Source of the DNA: Adineta steineri
Lineage: Eukaryota > Rotifera > Eurotatoria > Adinetida > Adinetidae
NCBI GenBank assembly: GCA_905250115.1
Contig: CAJNOI010000094.1
Location: forward strand, 68,311 to 132,310
Length of the DNA stretch: 64,000 nt
Reading direction: 5' to 3'
Shown here: one piece after another, positions 59,851 to 64,000 of the stretch
Layout of the letters: every line of letters starts with the position of its first letter
How positions within the stretch are numbered: position 1 is the first letter of the stretch
Program-made: the position numbers and the translations under genes
Notes under the pieces: model-generated
The model's database searches: none
The model's input: the letters and a program-made list of their open reading frames with translations, nothing else
What the model was told of the DNA's origin: nothing

Positions 59851-62770
59851 ATATATATATTTATTTATTTAACTTACACCATCACATAGCACCGGATCAA
59901 AATATTCTATATCAGTAATAGCACATTGTTCACAAATACGACGTAAAATATCATTGGCAGTTGATGATGAATGTATATCAAATATTGATTCAATCAATGT
60001 TCGTTGTCGTGTTCTATAAGATGTATATATAAAAAGAAATAAGTAATTTGTCATTCCAAACTTAGATATGTTAATAACTACCTAACAATTGACATTATAG
60101 ATCGTTGTTTATTCTGATCAATAGAATGTTTGTATGAAATAATAACATGTCCTTGACTTTCACTAGTACCATACCAATTAAAATGTTCCTAAAAAATGAT
60201 TAACATTGTTGATTAGAAAAAAAAAATAATTATCTTTATATATATATATACGGATGATTCAAATTGTTGACGATATATTAATGGTTTATCATCAATTTCA
60301 AGTTGAGGTAAACATTCATCCGAACTATTTTTAGTATTTGATTGAATAGAAGGACTTGAACTTTCATAACACCATGTATATTCATTGATTGGTTTTGTAT
60401 ATGGAATAGTAGTTTGATTTCCGGTGAAGACTGTTCGATGTGATGATGGTGATTCAATCATACTAGCTGTACTGACATTTGATAATGGATCAAATAAACC
60501 CTAAAAGAATTCATTCATGTAAAAATAAAAATAAATAATCTTATTAATATATTTCTATACCAATCGATCGACTGTTGTTGAAGGTGCAGTAGATATACGC
60601 TAGAATGAAAAGAAAAAACAAAATAGAAATGATGATAAAATTTTTGTTCTTTTTTTTAAATAAAAACATTTTTAGTATATATTATAAGCACGTACAAAAT
60701 AATTATTACTACGTATATTCAATAATGGAGATAAATTGAGCATACGATGAGTAAATATTGGTGATATGCCTGGTAACTTATCATCTGAATCCATATTCAA
60801 ACGAAGTTCAGTTGTTAATGCTCGTTCACGTCGACGCATATCAATGAAGTTTTACTTTTTTTTACATATAATATTTGATATTAAAAGATATGGCGTATTC
60901 GAATAAAGATCGATTCGTATGAAATAAGCTTGTTATTATTATTATTTCTTTTCGGCATAATAACAAACAACTATCGACGACAGTCAAGAGACAAAAGAGA
61001 GAAGAAGAAAAAAAATCCTCTTTCTCTTTCTCTCTCTATTTCTGGTGCAGTAGAGAAAGGCGGTGCGATGCGCGTTCTAGTGACGTGTGCCGCCTGTCTG
61101 ATGATGAAAAATATGTGCTCTTCGTCTCTTTTTCCTTTCGGTTAATACTGGAATACTTCTCTATCTTTCTCGTCTCGTGTTTTTGTTCATCATCATCATC
61201 ATCAGCATCATAAGCTTTTCCCTTGCTTTTTTCGGTTCTTTTTCTCATTTCCTTTTCTCGTTTATATGACAGCAGCGTCAATAAAAACAGATATAACTAA
61301 GCTACAACACAAAGACAAAAGATGAAAGGGGGAAAGAAAATGAATAGAAATATGACATGGTAACATCTCGTTGCCATCAATATGACTATGATGATGGCGC
61401 AATCATATTGGCAACATACGAGTGAAAGCTGACAAATATAAAACATTCGGGCACTTAAAAAAAAAGTAACATGATGATGTAATCATGACTATTTCATTAT
61501 GAGAAAAAAAAAGAAACAATTAGCCCAACAAATGATATTATAAAAGCAGGATAGATTAGTGGGAACATAAGATTCATACCTGCAAGAAGCTGAATACACT
61601 ATGTTTACGTTGCTGTAGAAAAAAAACAAGAAGTTTTATTTTTTTTTTATTATCATTTCATTTCGTATTAATATTTAATGAACTTAAAAAAAGGAAAATA
61701 GAAATTTAATACATACTCGAGATTCTTGTGTGGATGTCTGTGCTGGATTATTCACACTGAGTGAATCCGATGCCGTACCCATTAAATTAACCAAACTTGT
61801 ACTAATCTAAACAGAATAAAAAATTGAATCAATTAATAATAATAATAGATAATATTTATTTTGCTATTTCATATCTTTCAAAAACAATCAATAAATGAAA
61901 AATAAAACCTACTGTTTGGACTAGATAAAGTGTCGGTTTAACTAGTTGAGACACGACGAAACTCATCTCGTTTTTTTTTCTCTCTCGAATGAATTCAATT
62001 TGACACGCGAGTAAGATTAGAGAGTAATAGGCTCTATCTATCTATCTATCTATCTATCTATGTGTGTATGTGAGTGTGTGCACGAGTATGAGAGAATAAA
62101 AAAAAAAAAGAAGAATAATGATATGCTTGATCTGATATGTCGTACCGCACATACTAATCATGAAACTGTTCAAATAATATTTTAGTCAGTCACACCATAT
62201 CGACAAAAAAAAGAGAAAAGAAAGAGTGTATTTATCTGTCTCGGTATGTACTACATGTCTATATATTGACCACTTTCGAATCGATATAAAAATAAAGAGA
62301 GAATGAAAAATAATACATGAACTAATGGTAAAATACACGAGAAAAAGAAAACGAAAAAGATAATAATATAACGATTGCATGCTATATACTCTTCTTTCTC
62401 ACCTCTTTGCTAGTTAAAACACGAGTGGGAACCATCGAGGATGATGATGTATCATCGACTGTACTGGATGATATTTGTGATGAAGACTTATTAAATACAG
62501 ATGGATTTAATATAACTGATGACATTTGAACACTGTTCTTTTTATCCATTGGTTTACGTGGAGGTAAAGCAGGTGGAATATCTTGACTAGGAGATTGTAT
62601 TGTTGATAATGCTGAACGATTATGTTGTTTCTGTGATGATGATGATGATGATTTTGTTGATGGTAAAAGGGTTTTTGATGAATTTCGTTGTTCATCTTTA
62701 TATGTAATAAGTGTGTCAGTTGTTGATGTACCATGCTTATTATGATTTGAATTGCGACCGGGTTTTCGTC
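59851..62770 (-). CDS. RapGAP-domain protein, 5' part, cut by gap
   Basis: Exons on the minus strand lead into the gap. The last exons read IDDKPLIYRQQFESS, EHFNWYGTSESQGHVIISYK, RTRQRTLIESIFDIHSS and ILRRICEQCAITDIEYFDPV, the N-terminal dimerisation half of a Rap GTPase-activating domain (Rap1GAP reads EHCNYYCLDSNNGNLILSVK). The catalytic Asn helix would lie in the gap. Upstream coding exons, all in phase 0, are 60839-60707 (starts MRRRERALTTEL), 61617-61578 (QRKHSVFSFLQ), 61806-61712 (ISTSLVNLMGTASDSLS), 61966-61909 (starts MSFVVSQLVKPTLYLVQT) and 62770-62404 (SH3-ligand-like DIPPALPPRKP, Ser-rich). ATG-initiated exons at 60839 and 61966 lack upstream acceptors in frame, so they are probably alternative first exons. 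The outer exons might instead be a separate gene. Confidence 0.7.
62034..62061. repeat. TCTA microsatellite
   Basis: Seven tandem TCTA units followed by a TGTG-rich stretch, inside an intron of the RapGAP gene. Confidence 0.85.
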
Positions 62771-64000
62771 TAAATTACACAAGAAAAATAGATTTATTTT
62801 TTGTTGAAAAAACATATTTTTGTTTTTCTTTATTAGTCATTATATATATATATAATAAGAAAATTAGTTATGTCAAGTATTGAATCATTGATCCGAAATA
62901 GATAATTGTTTCCTTCTGTAATCTGTAATGGAAAAAAACAAATCCGAAAAAATCACAATATTTTATTTGATTAATATTGTTTATTTTCATAATTGAACGA
63001 ATCTAAATCAACATAACATCAAAACTCGTTAAATGTCACATTTTTAGTATCATATCACAGTATTGACTGAACTTTTAATAGGATTGACCTAATGCAGCAT
63101 TCTTTTTCGTAATATTCTAAATAAAACAACTAGTAACACTATTTGGCTTAGCACGGATTTAAAAATCTATTCTATTAATCTTATTTTTTTTTTGTATTAT
63201 TAATCAAGATCATTTATTAAATTTCTAAGAAAAAATAACACGTAGATTAACATATGTATATGAAGATACCTGATAAAACCTTGTATATGTATTATTTCAA
63301 AAAATAAGAACAATATGTACAGTTAATCGAAAAATGAAAGATTTCAAGTATAGCTAATCACTTTTATAGCTTGTCTCAAGTGTATGTCAAATATCCCAAG
63401 ACAGAAACCTAATAACGTATATATCACTGTATAAGAAGATAGATAAATTTACTATTTCTCACTTATATACAATAATCTATCAAACACTTTGCTCTTTTAT
63501 CTATCTTTTTTGTTAATGATGAACATTCTACGTATACCTGATATTAAATGATGATAGAAATTGCATTTTCGATCGATCGATGATGATGAATGTTGAAATC
63601 GATAAATGAAAAAAACACCAAGTTTATATGTAGACACGTTAAAATCTCGTCAATATTATCATTAATATTATTATTGTTCTTTTCTTGACTAAGAGAAACG
63701 TTCGTCTAGAATTACTGTAGATACTCCTACACGTTGGCACACACATATGCCAAGATACGATCGATGAGAAATTAAAAATCACTTTATGCGATTTTTTTTT
63801 CTTCTTTTACAAGTTATATATATATAAACGAAAGAAGAATAAGAAAAAGAAGAAAAAAAAAGAAAGAAATCGGGCAACAGATGTTTAAACATAGAATAGT
63901 ACGTGTACTTGCTATCGTACCTGAATAACAACATCTGTCTCTAAAGAGATCAAAAACTTAATCAATATATAGAAATACAAATATATAGAATAAAGAATAA
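62771..64000. other. Right-hand end, no gene recognised
   Basis: AT-rich DNA upstream of the outermost visible RapGAP exon. The acceptor at 62771-62772 implies at least one further upstream exon, but I could not identify it here. A CGATCGATCGATGATG run lies near 63571. No other element. Confidence 0.45.

Noticed and set aside
61036..61281. Charged minus-strand ORF between RapGAP exons
   Set aside because: Made of GAA/GAG/AAG simple sequence antisense to CT repeats; no splice-consistent link to the RapGAP frame.
62507..62815. His/Gln/Asn-rich minus-strand ORF
   Set aside because: Out-of-frame shadow of the Ser/Pro-rich RapGAP exon at 62404-62770, whose frame fits the splice sites.

Overview
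The window is AT-rich nuclear DNA of an animal: spliced genes, mostly very short GT-AG introns (about 50-70 nt) with a few of 300-1,200 nt, and metazoan families throughout (peroxidasin, Ena/VASP, R7-type RGS, CCM3, LC3, FANCB, claudin-sized 4TM protein). Short G-rich strings built on TGTGGG units, start codons sitting just behind a lone 3' splice site, and microbe-like secreted genes among animal genes together point to a bdelloid rotifer (Adineta/Rotaria type). That assignment is inference; no rRNA or mitochondrial marker is present.

Layout. 0-4.1 kb: intergenic DNA with two telomere-like fold-backs, then a secreted protein ending in a bacteriophage-type tail-collar/HxH tip region. 4.8-12.3 kb (minus): peroxidasin-like peroxidase, RFC4 clamp-loader subunit, SRA1-domain protein, a small probable mitochondrial membrane protein. 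12.7-24 kb: secreted lipase (+), LC3/Atg8 (-), PDCD10/CCM3 (-), the SWAP-family splicing factor SFSWAP (+), serine hydroxymethyltransferase (+). 24-34 kb: gene-poor, with a decayed gene fragment and one rhodopsin-like GPCR (-). 34-45.4 kb: TTLL10-like ligase (+), a divergent FANCB (-), a ubiquitin-like/eS31 fusion (-) and LCLAT1 acyltransferase (-) whose largest intron is a tandem array. 45.8-48.5 kb: MCFD2-like EF-hand protein (+), the first exon of a GH130-like secreted enzyme (+) and the 5' part of poly(A) polymerase (-), which converge into a 100-N gap. 49.6-58.6 kb (+): an unrecognised 122-aa ORF, Ena/VASP, R7 RGS, a four-TM PPxY protein and two tandem DPY30 genes. 59.75-62.8 kb: a second 100-N gap cutting a RapGAP-domain gene (-) with several candidate first exons.

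The genes form no single pathway; this is an ordinary mixed stretch of animal chromosome. The most unusual items are the secreted tail-collar protein, the lysine-poor ubiquitin moiety on eS31, a candidate poison exon in SFSWAP, the exon-tail/intron tandem array in LCLAT1, the recurrent acceptor-before-ATG pattern that fits spliced-leader trans-splicing, and the GH130-like gene. Exon boundaries were read by eye from GT-AG sites and frame continuity; for multi-exon genes the start and end given span the introns.
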